Part shown: positions 27,175 to 36,461 of the stretch, piece after piece
Numbering within the stretch: position 1 is the first letter of the stretch
How the letters are laid out: every line of letters starts with the position of its first letter
DNA from: an uncultured Clostridium sp.
GTDB lineage: Bacteria > Bacillota > Clostridia > Lachnospirales > Lachnospiraceae
Direction: 5' to 3'
Length of the DNA stretch: 64,000 nt
Assembly (NCBI GenBank): GCA_946553025.1
Contig: CAMNRM010000007.1
Coordinates: 1 to 64,000 of the forward strand
Notes under the pieces: generated by a model
Seen by the model: only the letters and a program-made list of their open reading frames with translations
The model's database searches: none
Told to the model about the DNA's origin: nothing
Made by a program: the position numbers and the translations under genes

Positions 27175-28293
27175 TCATCCCTGGTATTTTCCGGAACCAA
27201 AACGTCCGGTAAAATCCAGTGTAGAACAGTGTTCAAGGGGCAATTTCACTGGCCGATGTTCAGCAGCCGACTGATAAATCGCAAGTACAAGTTCCAAAGC
27301 ACGCTTTCCCGCTTCCCCATCAATGTATGGTTTTCGACCATTTTGAATTGCATCTATTACATCAGCATATAAAGGTGTATGACCAAATCCATATACATTC
27401 GGCGGATTTTCACTATAGGTATTTTTCACTATTTCTGAATCATCAAGTCTATCCGAAAAACACCATTCTTCGATAATATTATCTGAAGTACCACCTGCCT
27501 TTACTGTTCCCTTTTCACCAAAAATATACAAGGTTTCTTCCAGATTTCTCGGATAAACATTGGTTGTTCCTTCAATAAGACCATAAGAACCATTCTTAAA
27601 TTTGACAATCGCCATCCCCAAATCTTCGGCTTCAAGATAGGGATGAAGAATCTGATCGGTATAAGCCATTACTTCTTCAATCTCGTCCCCCATCATCCAG
27701 CGAAGCAAATCAATATTATGGATGCACTGATTCATTAAACATCCGCCATCCTGCGCCCAGGTTCCGCGCCAGGGTGCCTGTGTGTAATAACTCTCTCCCC
27801 GGTTCCAACGCACGTGCGCAGCACCATGGGACAATTTTCCAAAACGTCCTTCTTCCAATGCTTTTCGGATATACTGAACGGATTTATTAAAACGATTTTG
27901 ATGATTTGCACAGACCAAAACACCTTTTTTCTTTCCGGCTTCGATAATTGCATCTGCATCGGTAATTGAAAGAGCAATAGGTTTTTCGATAATCACATTA
28001 CACCCTGCTTCAATACAATCCAAAGCAATCGCTGCATGTTTTCCGGACTCTGTAGCAATCGCAACAAGTTCCGGCTTTTCTTTGGCTAAAAGTTCCTGAT
28101 AATCGGTATATTGATGAACATGATGCAACACAAATTTTTCTGCCTTTTCCTGCATCACTTCTGGCACAATATCACAAATTGCAGTAAAATCTAAATGGTT
28201 ATTTTTCGCTGCTTCGATATGATTGGGTGAAATACGTCCACAACCGATAAGTGCGTATTTTAATGGTTTATTGTTTGATAAATTGTTATTCAT
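27175..28293 (-). CDS. wbpB: Gfo/Idh/MocA oxidoreductase (WbpB-like 3-dehydrogenase)
   Basis: 372 residues. The N-terminal Rossmann fold reads YALIGCGRISPNHIEAAKNN; the NAD-proximal lysine is in NVIIEKPIAL; the C-terminal domain has GGCLMNQCIHNIDLLRWMMG, as in Gfo/Idh/MocA enzymes. In the Pseudomonas WbpABEDI route WbpB oxidises the C3 hydroxyl of UDP-GlcNAcA; the gene lies between wbpD- and wbpI-like genes, supporting that role. AAGGAGATAACCA precedes the ATG. Confidence 0.87.
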   Translation of the reverse strand: MNNNLSNNKPLKYALIGCGRISPNHIEAAKNNHLDFTAICDIVPEVMQEKAEKFVLHHVHQYTDYQELLAKEKPELVAIATESGKHAAIALDCIEAGCNVIIEKPIALSITDADAIIEAGKKKGVLVCANHQNRFNKSVQYIRKALEEGRFGKLSHGAAHVRWNRGESYYTQAPWRGTWAQDGGCLMNQCIHNIDLLRWMMGDEIEEVMAYTDQILHPYLEAEDLGMAIVKFKNGSYGLIEGTTNVYPRNLEETLYIFGEKGTVKAGGTSDNIIEEWCFSDRLDDSEIVKNTYSENPPNVYGFGHTPLYADVIDAIQNGRKPYIDGEAGKRALELVLAIYQSAAEHRPVKLPLEHCSTLDFTGRFGSGKYQG

Positions 28294-28296
28294 TGG

Positions 28297-29376
28297 TTAT
28301 CTCCTTATGTACCATTCACTGATTATTTTACAAATCTTTTCCGCCGCATGACCATCGCCAAAGGGGTGATAGTTCGGATCAATTTTTTGTTCCGCCGATA
28401 ATTTTTTCAGAATATCCTTATGTTCTGCCTTGGCAAGCTGGTTTCGATTATCCACCATCGTTTCCGGCCAAACCACATAATCCAAAATAAAAACGCATTG
28501 AACTCCAGCATAAAATGCTTCACACTGAAGGCCGCCGGAATCGGTTACAATTTTTTTCGCATGTTGTGTTAAATGTACAGAATCAGAATAGCCAACTGGC
28601 TGTACAAGAATAATATTTTTAAAATTTTCTTTTTCACAAATTCTCTTTGCCCGTTCATGATTTCGCGGGTGTACAGCATAAATTGTCGGGGCATCCAAAC
28701 TGTTCATCGCAAGAAGAATTTCTGTCAATGGTTCATCGCTGTATGTATTTTCCTGGCGATGGCATGTCATATAATAATAAGATTCAGGAACGCTTATCTT
28801 ATTCCCGGAAAAATCAATAATATTAGGATTGTCCCAGGGCAAATCCGCAAAATGGAGAAAAGAATCATACATAATATTTCCAACACAATACGACCGCTCA
28901 CCAAGGCCCTCTCTTACTAATTTTCCCAGTGCATCTTCTGTGGCGCAAAAATTAATTGATGCCATATGATCAGCAGTAATACGATTTACTTCTTCTGGAC
29001 TGTCCAACGTTCCCAGACGGTTTCCCGCTTCAACATGAAGAACAGGAATATGGAGTTTTACTGCCGCCAGTGCTGCTGCCAATGTGGAATTCGTATCTCC
29101 ATAAACAAGTAATGCATCTGGGGTTTCTTTAAGTAAAATATCTTCAATACCAACCAGCATTTTTGCTGTCATCTGTGCATGGCTTCCACCAGAAATTCCT
29201 AAGTTATAATCAGGTTTTGGTATCTGCATTTCACGAAAAAAAACAGCAGACATATTATCATCAAAATGCTGCCCTGTGTGAACCAATATTTCCTGATGCT
29301 CCTTTCTAATCTGCCGTGAGCCTGCCGCTGCTTTAATAAATTGAGGGCGAGCTCCGACTACGGTTACAATTTTCAA
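28297..29376 (-). CDS. wbpI: UDP-GlcNAc-type 2-epimerase (WecB/WbpI-like)
   Basis: About 359 residues of the non-hydrolysing UDP-GlcNAc 2-epimerase family: VVGARPQFIKAAAG, HTGQHFDDNMS, VYGDTNSTLAAALAA, HVEAGNR and VTDSGGLQCEAFY are all present. In this cluster the expected substrate is UDP-2,3-diacetamido-glucuronic acid, giving the manno epimer. The start is a TTG at 29376, because the preceding codons are themselves the GGGAGG ribosome site. Confidence 0.9.
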   Translation of the reverse strand: MKIVTVVGARPQFIKAAAGSRQIRKEHQEILVHTGQHFDDNMSAVFFREMQIPKPDYNLGISGGSHAQMTAKMLVGIEDILLKETPDALLVYGDTNSTLAAALAAVKLHIPVLHVEAGNRLGTLDSPEEVNRITADHMASINFCATEDALGKLVREGLGERSYCVGNIMYDSFLHFADLPWDNPNIIDFSGNKISVPESYYYMTCHRQENTYSDEPLTEILLAMNSLDAPTIYAVHPRNHERAKRICEKENFKNIILVQPVGYSDSVHLTQHAKKIVTDSGGLQCEAFYAGVQCVFILDYVVWPETMVDNRNQLAKAEHKDILKKLSAEQKIDPNYHPFGDGHAAEKICKIISEWYIRR

Positions 29377-29444
29377 GATTATTCCTCCCAAAAATGACTA
29401 TACAAATTAATAATCATCTATATTTAAACTATTTACTCATATAC

Positions 29445-30671
29445 CTAATCTACAATTCTAAAAATCTTTTCAAATTCTTTAGCAAGTACTTTATAATTAT
29501 AATATTTCAGAACCGCTTCTCTTCCATTATCTCCCAACTTCAAACGCTCTTCTTCTATTTTATTTATGAATATCTCAATTCCTTTTCTTAAAGCTTCTAC
29601 GTTTTCCGCTTCTACCGATATTCCACATTGATATTTTTTTATATAATTATTAGGGGCATTTACAGCATACAAAATTGGCTTTCCACTCATCATAGAATCA
29701 AAAAGTTTATTCATAGCAATTCCAAAGCGAAACATTCTATTATTTAATGCTCCAATATAAATTCCATCTATATTTTCTAAAAATGATGGAATGCATTTTT
29801 TAGGAATTGGGTCAAAAAAATAAATATTTTTATAATTTTCACTTCGTTTAATCAGATTCTTTTTATCGCCTCCATCTCCAACGAATACCAATCCTATTTT
29901 TGTAATGTCAAAATATTTAACAGCATCAATTATATATTCTAACGCATAAGATTTTGTATGACTTCCAAAAAAGCATAGAACAAACTCATGTTTCTTTTTA
30001 ATCTGTTCTATCAATAATTTTGTCCTATCTGGCAATTTTTCTCTACTTTCCCATTCACTTAAAACAACTCCATTAGATATAAAAATAAATTTATTTTCAG
30101 CCATACCATGCCGCTTTAAATACTCTTTAGCATTTGGAAGCACTGAAACCACATAATCTGAATGCTTACAAAAAGAATTTTCAGCCAATTGTAAAAGAAT
30201 GATAAATGGATGATACTTTGACATGCCACCTATTTCTATCGGCGTAATTGGCCACATATCATGCACTTCATGAATCAATTTTGCCTTTGCTTTTTTAGCA
30301 ATTCTTTGTGCAGGATAAGTATCTAATGGATAAGTTGAGGAAGCAATTACCACATCGGGTTTCCATATTTTCGCAATCTTAGAAGAATGGATGAACAACT
30401 TTCCTACAAACCGAAACATAGAAAAAGCTCTTTGCACTCCATTTCCTTTATAACTTCCTGTTTTTACCCAACGATATTCAATTCCATCAATTATTTCTTT
30501 TTGAAAATCCCTCTTTACTTCAGGTTGTTTCGTTCGTAAATGAGAAAAATCTCCTGCTACAATTTTTACGGAATGTCCCATCTTTACCCATTCTCTGGCA
30601 AAATAATATGGACGAAATTCCATTCCCATTTCAGGACTTCCTGCATAATGATTTAACAATAAAATATTCAT
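29445..30671 (-). CDS. GT4-family glycosyltransferase, WbuB-like (locus 1)
   Basis: 408 residues. Opens with MNILLLNHYAGSPEMGMEFRPYYFAREW, the characteristic start of WbuB-like transferases; later IHEVHDMWPITPIEIGGM and FVGDGGDKKNLI. These usually add the second sugar to an undecaprenyl-PP-linked amino sugar. Directly follows the initiating sugar transferase gene (12 bases), so it may make the first glycosidic bond. Donor unknown. Confidence 0.88.
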   Translation of the reverse strand: MNILLLNHYAGSPEMGMEFRPYYFAREWVKMGHSVKIVAGDFSHLRTKQPEVKRDFQKEIIDGIEYRWVKTGSYKGNGVQRAFSMFRFVGKLFIHSSKIAKIWKPDVVIASSTYPLDTYPAQRIAKKAKAKLIHEVHDMWPITPIEIGGMSKYHPFIILLQLAENSFCKHSDYVVSVLPNAKEYLKRHGMAENKFIFISNGVVLSEWESREKLPDRTKLLIEQIKKKHEFVLCFFGSHTKSYALEYIIDAVKYFDITKIGLVFVGDGGDKKNLIKRSENYKNIYFFDPIPKKCIPSFLENIDGIYIGALNNRMFRFGIAMNKLFDSMMSGKPILYAVNAPNNYIKKYQCGISVEAENVEALRKGIEIFINKIEEERLKLGDNGREAVLKYYNYKVLAKEFEKIFRIVD

Positions 30672-30683
30672 AATCTTTCCCTA

Positions 30684-31376
30684 CTATATTTTAAGTACAG
30701 CGATTACCGTTAAAAATAAACATTTCAAATCAGATAATAATGAAAATTTCAAAATTCCGTTTAAATTCCAAAACATTTTCTGTGGAAGAATTTCTTTTAT
30801 GTACAGCCGTTCTACCTCTTTACCCTTTACACCATCCAATATCTTACCTTCATCTTTAAATTGTATACTTGCTTCGGATGTTACTCCTGCGGGTAAAAGT
30901 AAAGTGGCATACATTTCTTTTGTATATTTTTTTACATACTTTACAACTTCTGGTCTTGTTCCTACAAAGCTCATTTCACCTTTCCAGATATTCAACAACT
31001 GTGGAATCTCATCTAATCGATATTTACGAAGATATTTTCCAACTTTTGTAATTCTACTATCTTCATTTACGGTGACTAAACTTCCCAATTTATCTGCATT
31101 TTGTACCATCGTTCGGAATTTATAAATTCTGAATATTTTTCCATATTGAGTTACCCTCTCCTGCCGATAAAAAATATCTCCTGGTGAATCTAGCTTAATC
31201 CATATTGCTAAACATAAAAAAATCGGTGCAAAAAACACCAACATCATTGTAGACATCACAAAATCAAAAGTTCGTTTAACCAACAAACTAAATTTTTTCT
31301 TAGACAATCTTTGATAATACTCTTTGACTTCTGATATCCTCATAAATTCAGGAAGTTCTTCCCACTTACAAAGCAT
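30684..31376 (-). CDS. Initiating sugar phosphotransferase (PglC/WcaJ family, locus 1)
   Basis: 230 residues of the bacterial sugar transferase family (monotopic phosphoglycosyltransferase). One reentrant or membrane segment (FDFVMSTMMLVFFAPIFLCLAIWI) precedes FYRQERVTQYGKIFRIYKFRTMV, the catalytic Asp-Glu region YRLDEIPQLLNIWKGEMSFVGTRPE. It would transfer a sugar phosphate, probably an amino-deoxy sugar made by the neighbouring CapD- and DegT-like enzymes, to undecaprenyl phosphate. AAGGAGAAGGGAAGAT precedes the ATG. Confidence 0.9.
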   Translation of the reverse strand: MLCKWEELPEFMRISEVKEYYQRLSKKKFSLLVKRTFDFVMSTMMLVFFAPIFLCLAIWIKLDSPGDIFYRQERVTQYGKIFRIYKFRTMVQNADKLGSLVTVNEDSRITKVGKYLRKYRLDEIPQLLNIWKGEMSFVGTRPEVVKYVKKYTKEMYATLLLPAGVTSEASIQFKDEGKILDGVKGKEVERLYIKEILPQKMFWNLNGILKFSLLSDLKCLFLTVIAVLKI

Positions 31377-31437
31377 ATCTTCCCTTCTCCTTCATCTCCT
31401 CTTATCACATCTTCTAAAATTATTTTCAATCAGCTGC

Positions 31438-32640
31438 CTATCTATGAACCATTATACAATGAGAAAAACATTCTACCACATAATTCACTTGCTCATCGGT
31501 AAGACATGTATGTAACGGAAGAGTAATTTCGTTTTTATATTGCTCATAAGAATTTGGATAATCCATAATATCAAATCCCATATTTTTATAGGCAGTATGC
31601 ATAGGCAATGGCTTATAATGAACATTGGTTGCAATCCCCATTTCTGCCATCTGAATAATTAAATCATTTCTTTCCTTAACATCATACCCATTTACCCGAA
31701 CCAAATATAAATGCCCACTGGATTGATTTGTATCTGTAAAATGCTCTAACTTTTCTACGGGAAGTATCCGACACATCTCATCATAAGTTTGAATAATATT
31801 TTTTCTTTTTTCTAAAATTTCCGGATAGCGTTCCAACTGTATTAACCCAATCGCCGCCATAATATTCGTCATATTACATTTATAGTTTGGCGCTACAATA
31901 TCATACTCCCATGCACCTAACTGTGTCTTAGCCAAAGCATCTTTTGATTGTCCGTGAAGAGATAAAAGCATATATTGCTGATAAATCCACTGATTATCTA
32001 TACCTGAAATATCTCTCCATACAACAGCCCCTCCTTCTGCTGTAGTTAAGTTCTTAACCGCATGAAAAGAAAAACTAGTAAAATCTGCAACCTCTCCACA
32101 CATTTTTCCTTTCTGAAAAGCACCAAAAGCATGTGCAGAATCTGATAAAATAATGACTCTTCCAAAAGCTTCTTGGACCTTATTCCTGGCCTGGAAAAGG
32201 TTCTTTTTTTCTTCAACTATTTGGAATAATTTTGAATAATCACACATTACTCCGCCAATATCTACAGGAATAATTACTTTTGTGTTTGAAGTTATCGCTT
32301 TTTCTACTTTTTCATAATCTAAATGATACCCATCTTTTTCACAATCAACTAAAATAAGCTTTGCGCCTACATGAGTTACAATACTGGCACTTGCCGAATA
32401 GGTATAAGCAGAAGTAATTACTTCATCTCCTGGCCCTACGCCTAATAACCGAAGGGTGAGTTCCATACACGCTGTTGCTGAATTTAAGCATACTGCTTTA
32501 CTGGTATGCACATATTCTGCTATTTTATCTTCAAATTTTTTTGTTATCGGGCCTGTAGTAATCCAACCAGATCTAAGCACTTCTGATACTGCCTGAATTT
32601 CACGCTCGGTAATATCCGGCGGAGAAAATGGTACAACCAT
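31438..32640 (-). CDS. DegT/DnrJ sugar aminotransferase (locus 1)
   Basis: 400 residues. The PLP lysine lies in FTSFSFHAVKNLTTAEGGAVVW; SDSAHAFGA carries the pyridine-nitrogen Asp. This pattern fits 4-aminotransferases acting on UDP-4-keto-6-deoxy sugars. Next to the CapD-type 4,6-dehydratase, it most likely makes UDP-4-amino-4,6-dideoxy-HexNAc, the putative first sugar of the repeat unit. No dedicated acetyltransferase follows, so the free amino sugar (as in AATGal) is possible. Confidence 0.87.
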   Translation of the reverse strand: MVVPFSPPDITEREIQAVSEVLRSGWITTGPITKKFEDKIAEYVHTSKAVCLNSATACMELTLRLLGVGPGDEVITSAYTYSASASIVTHVGAKLILVDCEKDGYHLDYEKVEKAITSNTKVIIPVDIGGVMCDYSKLFQIVEEKKNLFQARNKVQEAFGRVIILSDSAHAFGAFQKGKMCGEVADFTSFSFHAVKNLTTAEGGAVVWRDISGIDNQWIYQQYMLLSLHGQSKDALAKTQLGAWEYDIVAPNYKCNMTNIMAAIGLIQLERYPEILEKRKNIIQTYDEMCRILPVEKLEHFTDTNQSSGHLYLVRVNGYDVKERNDLIIQMAEMGIATNVHYKPLPMHTAYKNMGFDIMDYPNSYEQYKNEITLPLHTCLTDEQVNYVVECFSHCIMVHR

Positions 32641-32727
32641 AATTAAAAACCCTTCCCTTCTGAATATTCATTATTTTTTAATTGCTATTAAAAATTTATC
32701 CTATCAGTATTTTCTCTCTGTATTCAT

Positions 32728-34596
32728 TCAAGTATATTCTGGCTGATACGTCGGCACAATCCTCTTCACTTCTCCCCGTATCGCATCTGAATCCATATTT
32801 GCCACTTCATACAGCCTGTCCAACTGCTCCTCAAATTTCCTCATATCAAACTCAATCGGCTTTCCAATATGAATCAGCTTATTCGGTGTATCCTGCAGCC
32901 CTTCCTCGTCCATCAACAGTTCTTCAAACAGCTTTTCTCCCGGACGCAAACCGGTAAAGGTAATAGCAATATCCTCCCCCGGCCTGTACCCGGAAAGCTT
33001 AATCAAATTCTTCGCCAAATCCAAAATCTTCACCGGCTCACCCATATCCAGGATAAAGATCTCTCCCCCTCTGGCATAAGCCCCGGCCTGCAGTACCAGT
33101 GAAACTGCCTCCGGTATCGTCATAAAATATCGAATTATATCCGGATGTGTCACCGTCACCGGCCCGCCCTGTTCAATCTGCTTCTTAAACAGAGGAATCA
33201 CCGATCCATTACTTCCCAGCACATTTCCAAATCTCACCGCTACAAAGTCCGTCTTTGATTTGGCGTTCATCATCTGAATCACCATCTCACACATCCGCTT
33301 CGAGGCTCCCATAATATTCGTCGGATTCACCGCCTTATCGGTAGAAATCAGCACAAACCGCTTCGTCCCATACTTATCCGCTGCCTTCGCCGTTTTATAT
33401 GTACCAAAGACATTATTTTTAATCGCCTCATTTGGACTATCTTCCATCAAAGGCACATGCTTATGCGCCGCTGCATGGTACACAATATCCGGTCGATACT
33501 TTGCAAACACCGTTTCCATCCTGTGGGTATTTCTCACTGACCCAATCAATACTACAAGATTCAATCCCGGAAATTTATCCTTCAGCTCCTGCTGCAGATC
33601 ATAGGCATTATTCTCATACACATCAAAAACAATCAACTGCTTCGGCTGATGTCCGGCAATCTGGCGGCAAAGTTCACTCCCAATCGACCCTCCGCCTCCA
33701 GTTACCAGCACGACTTTCCCTTTAACATAATCCAAGATTTCATCCAGGTTCACCCGCACAGGTTCCCGTCCCAGAAGGTCTTCGATCTGCACTTCCCGCA
33801 GCCTTCCCACGCTGACTTCCCCATTCAGCAGCTGGTAAATTCCCGGCAAAATCTTTACTTTGCATCCCGTTTCCCGGCAAATCTCAATAATCTCTTTCCT
33901 ATCCTTCGCCGGTGCCGATGGCATGGCAATATAAATTTCATCCACCCCATATTTCTCCACCAGCCTGGGAATATCTTCCCTCTTTCCGGCAATGGGAACT
34001 CCATTTAAGATTTTCCCGACCTTATTCTTATCATCATCCGCAAAGCAGACCACCTGCCCCGGAGCATACTGACTGGTCGTCATTTCTTTTAAAATCACGG
34101 CTCCGCTTGTCCCTGCTCCTGCAATCAATACCCGACTGCCCGCTTTTCTGCTTTTTCCCGGCAAACGCATACTGGTCAATATCCGATAAGAAAGCCTTAC
34201 CAGTCCTTCACAGGCGCAAAGAGTAAAAAAAGAAAGCACATAATAACTTCTTGGCACCTTCAGTTCCAGCATCAGCATTCCTGCAATCTGAATCAATGAA
34301 GCCAGTCCACAGGCCCCAATAATATGCCCCGCTTCCCTCACCCCAGCCACACTCCACATCGTGGAATACATCCGGAAAAGAAAAAATATCACAAGCGTTG
34401 CCGCAAGGTAAAACGGCAGATAGAAAAGCACGGCCTCCACATATTCCATCGGGATTTTCCCAAAATTCATATCAAAGCGGATAAACAGCCCCAGAAAGGA
34501 AGCCATACAGACTGTGCAGATATCCACAGCCATTAAAACCAACATCCTCACCCGCTTATTTCCCGGCAGGTATTTTTCCAATCGACTGCTGCTCAT
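32728..34596 (-). CDS. Membrane-bound UDP-GlcNAc 4,6-dehydratase (CapD/PglF/WbpM-like)
   Basis: About 622 residues: four N-terminal membrane helices (first ~140 residues), a first Rossmann-like domain (VLIAGAGTSGAVILKEM), then the SDR catalytic domain (VLVTGGGGSIGSELCRQI, STDKAVNPTNIMGASKRM). This is the full CapD/PglF/WbpM architecture. It converts UDP-GlcNAc to its 4-keto-6-deoxy form. The ATG at 34596 overlaps the stop of the LoaP-like gene (ATGA), with GAGGAGA upstream, so the antiterminators and biosynthetic genes are one operon. Confidence 0.93.
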   Translation of the reverse strand: MSSSRLEKYLPGNKRVRMLVLMAVDICTVCMASFLGLFIRFDMNFGKIPMEYVEAVLFYLPFYLAATLVIFFLFRMYSTMWSVAGVREAGHIIGACGLASLIQIAGMLMLELKVPRSYYVLSFFTLCACEGLVRLSYRILTSMRLPGKSRKAGSRVLIAGAGTSGAVILKEMTTSQYAPGQVVCFADDDKNKVGKILNGVPIAGKREDIPRLVEKYGVDEIYIAMPSAPAKDRKEIIEICRETGCKVKILPGIYQLLNGEVSVGRLREVQIEDLLGREPVRVNLDEILDYVKGKVVLVTGGGGSIGSELCRQIAGHQPKQLIVFDVYENNAYDLQQELKDKFPGLNLVVLIGSVRNTHRMETVFAKYRPDIVYHAAAHKHVPLMEDSPNEAIKNNVFGTYKTAKAADKYGTKRFVLISTDKAVNPTNIMGASKRMCEMVIQMMNAKSKTDFVAVRFGNVLGSNGSVIPLFKKQIEQGGPVTVTHPDIIRYFMTIPEAVSLVLQAGAYARGGEIFILDMGEPVKILDLAKNLIKLSGYRPGEDIAITFTGLRPGEKLFEELLMDEEGLQDTPNKLIHIGKPIEFDMRKFEEQLDRLYEVANMDSDAIRGEVKRIVPTYQPEYT

Positions 34597-35252
34597 CTTA
34601 TGCCATCTCCTCTGAACCAAAGCTTCTGTTCTTCTCTGCGCAGAAACTTTTGTCCTCCATCTTCATTTAAAACAATCCCCAGCACAAACGTCCTCTCTTC
34701 TCCCCAAAGCCTGTGACGAACCATGGCATAGCGCTTTTTAAACTGGTAACGCTCCACCTGCCCCTGGAAAACCTTTAACGGTTCGGACAACTTACAGATA
34801 TTTCCCTCTTCATCCTTCTGCACATAGGAAAGCCTAACCACATGCTCGTCCCCGGAAATCTTTTCCAAAAACTGCCCATCCTCTCTCGTCATCGGCGAAA
34901 TCGCAGCCTCACCACCTGCCATTGTCCGTGAATCTGCCAGAAATTTCTCCAAACGATGCAAAACCAAACGCTGCAAAACCTGCCTTCTTTCCGCCACGGT
35001 TTCTAAGGTTTCCAGCCCTTCCCCCACATCTATTTCTGACTTTTCTTCCATTTCCCTGCAGGTCAGAAATACACATCCGGGAAATAAAGCTTCCAGATGG
35101 ACAATGCTCTTTTGCTGCTTCCTCCAAATCCTCTCCTGCCGAATCACAAAACATTCTTCATACATCTGCGGCGGGAGAATGCGCTGAACCTCTTTTACCA
35201 GTTCCTCTTCCCTTCCCGCCCAGGTCTTTAACAGATACCACAACACCGGCAT
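34593..35252 (-). CDS. LoaP/NusG-like antiterminator (second of tandem pair)
   Basis: 219 residues with a NusG N-terminal fold (WYLLKTWAGREEELVKEVQRI, LEALFPGCVFLTC) and a C-terminal KOW-like segment (QVERYQFKKRYAMVRHRLWG). Specialised NusG paralogues of the LoaP type in Firmicutes bind RNA polymerase on a target operon and prevent early termination; they sit at the head of long glycan or antibiotic operons, as here. It shares the GGGAGGAGAGT ribosome site with its upstream paralogue, which suggests a tandem duplication followed by divergence. Confidence 0.85.
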   Translation of the reverse strand: MPVLWYLLKTWAGREEELVKEVQRILPPQMYEECFVIRQERIWRKQQKSIVHLEALFPGCVFLTCREMEEKSEIDVGEGLETLETVAERRQVLQRLVLHRLEKFLADSRTMAGGEAAISPMTREDGQFLEKISGDEHVVRLSYVQKDEEGNICKLSEPLKVFQGQVERYQFKKRYAMVRHRLWGEERTFVLGIVLNEDGGQKFLRREEQKLWFRGDGIR

Positions 35253-35301
35253 CCACTCTCCTCCCTGTGTAATACAACCAATGCTATTCTTATCATTAAA
35301 C

Positions 35302-35913
35302 TCATATCTTTTCAGGACAAAGCCGCACCCTGTCAGATAAATGATACCTTTCCGGCACCCGAATCGGCGCTTCCACCTTTCCGTACCAGAGTTCCTCGCT
35401 CAAATCCTCTTTTAAGACAATTCCAAAAAAAATCTCCTTTTCCTTCCCCAGAAACGGCATTCGCACAAGAGCATAGCGCTTTCCAAACCGACAGAGTACC
35501 ATTCGGGAAATGCAGGATTTCATTGGCCCGGTTACCGAAAGGACATTTCCCTTCCCGTCCGTTTCCAGATAGGAAAGCCCTATCACATGATTAACATCCA
35601 TAATTTTCTTTAAAAATGCCTCTTCCTCTGCCTCAACCGGAAGAAAAAAATCATCATCTCTTGCCATCATTTTTACCATGGCCGGAAGCTGTTTCAGGCA
35701 AAAAAATAAAGCCCCCGGCTCCCTGGATGTAATAAACACATACCCGGGAAAGGCTCTCCTTACCTGCACCAGATTTTTCTGCTGCCTCCGCCAAAGCTGC
35801 TCATGATAGACAACAAAACATTCTCCATACAAATGCCTTGGAACAATCCTGCGAATCATTTCCACCAGCTTTTCTTCCTCACCAGTCCTTGTCTGCAGTA
35901 CATACCACTGCAT
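35302..35913 (-). CDS. LoaP/NusG-like antiterminator (first gene of glycan locus 1)
   Basis: 203 residues, NusG N-terminal domain beginning QWYVLQTRTGEEEKLVEMI, then RRQQKNLVQVRRAFPGYVFIT, with a C-terminal KOW-like region (RMVLCRFGKRYALVRMPFLGK). It lies nearest the promoter and is about half-identical to the next gene by eye. Its leader of about 300 bases faces the invertible promoter segment. It likely acts on its own operon in cis. GGGAGGAGAGTT precedes the ATG. Confidence 0.87.
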   Translation of the reverse strand: MQWYVLQTRTGEEEKLVEMIRRIVPRHLYGECFVVYHEQLWRRQQKNLVQVRRAFPGYVFITSREPGALFFCLKQLPAMVKMMARDDDFFLPVEAEEEAFLKKIMDVNHVIGLSYLETDGKGNVLSVTGPMKSCISRMVLCRFGKRYALVRMPFLGKEKEIFFGIVLKEDLSEELWYGKVEAPIRVPERYHLSDRVRLCPEKI

Positions 35914-36220
35914 AACTCTCCTCCCTTTGCCATGTTGTCATGTCACCGTAAGCTACAATACAAACTACATCGATTGACCAAAAAAGGGCAGGCTTCGCCA
36001 TATCCGGATAATTTTTCAATATTCCGAATAACACAGCTTACCAATGGAACCTGCTCCTCATCAGCCAATATAACCCCTTTCCAGAGAACGCAGCCTCAAG
36101 ACTCACCCTTCTCTTTCCCGGTTTTGTACAGACAACTCTACAACTCTGCACCACCTATTCTTTCTCTCCTGCCCTGTTATTTCCCTGAAATTTCCAAAAT
36201 ATGGGACATCAGAACATCGT
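35914..36220 (-). other. Long 5' leader of glycan locus 1 (no gene)
   Basis: About 300 bases without a supported gene between the antiterminator start and the switch region. In LoaP operons the leader carries an RNA recognition hairpin; I see no strong perfect stem here, so a LoaP target is only expected by analogy. Small frames in it (for example 36103-36297 and 35803-36222) have no homology or ribosome sites. Confidence 0.4.
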
Positions 36221-36273
36221 AAAAAATAGACAGCCCAGTGTAACATAATATAGAATTGTGTTACACTGGGCTG
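36221..36273 (-). terminator. Leftward terminator built on the left inverted repeat
   Basis: On the minus strand, a 15-bp perfect stem (CAGCCCAGTGTAACA and its complement) with a 13-base loop at 36231-36273 is followed directly by TCTATTTTTT (36230-36221). This is a strong intrinsic terminator facing the capsule operon. The five outermost GC-rich pairs come from one base run outside and one inside the invertible segment, so inversion would unpair them, leaving a 10-bp AT-rich stem. Confidence 0.75.
36236..36268 (+). repeat. Left inverted repeat of the invertible promoter (IR-L)
   Basis: 33 bp, matching the reverse complement of 36462-36494 at 32 positions. Internally it is two 10-bp inverted half-sites, CAGTGTAACA and TGTTACACTG, around the asymmetric 13-bp core TAATATAGAATTG. 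This is the layout of a site-specific recombinase crossover site. Confidence 0.9.
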
Positions 36274-36461
36274 CACCTGCCAGCAGGTTAAAAACATTGA
36301 TAAATACAGGGTTTTCCGCCGATTTTGCCAATGATTTTCAGATTTCTTCTCTTGTCTTTTTTCAAAAAATCTTAATTCATTTTTCCAGGAATTCTTAATC
36401 TATTTTTCCGAAAAAACCTTGCAATATAGCGAAAAGAGTGCTATTATTACGTGGTAACTTT
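36269..36461. promoter_or_regulatory. Invertible 193-bp segment (phase switch)
   Basis: Noncoding DNA between IR-L and IR-R. It holds one good promoter reading rightward (36419-36447), away from the capsule operon, toward the ATPase copy 2 remnant. No comparable leftward promoter is seen in the present orientation; the best candidate (TTGGCA then TGTATT) is weak. Reflecting about the repeat centre would place the promoter at about 36283-36311 on the minus strand. Confidence 0.8.
36419..36447 (+). promoter_or_regulatory. Sigma-A promoter inside the invertible segment, OFF orientation
   Basis: TTGCAA (36419-36424), 17 bases, TATTAT (36442-36447). Expected start near 36454, just before IR-R. 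In the present orientation it cannot serve the capsule operon, which is read from the other strand to the left. Confidence 0.75.
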
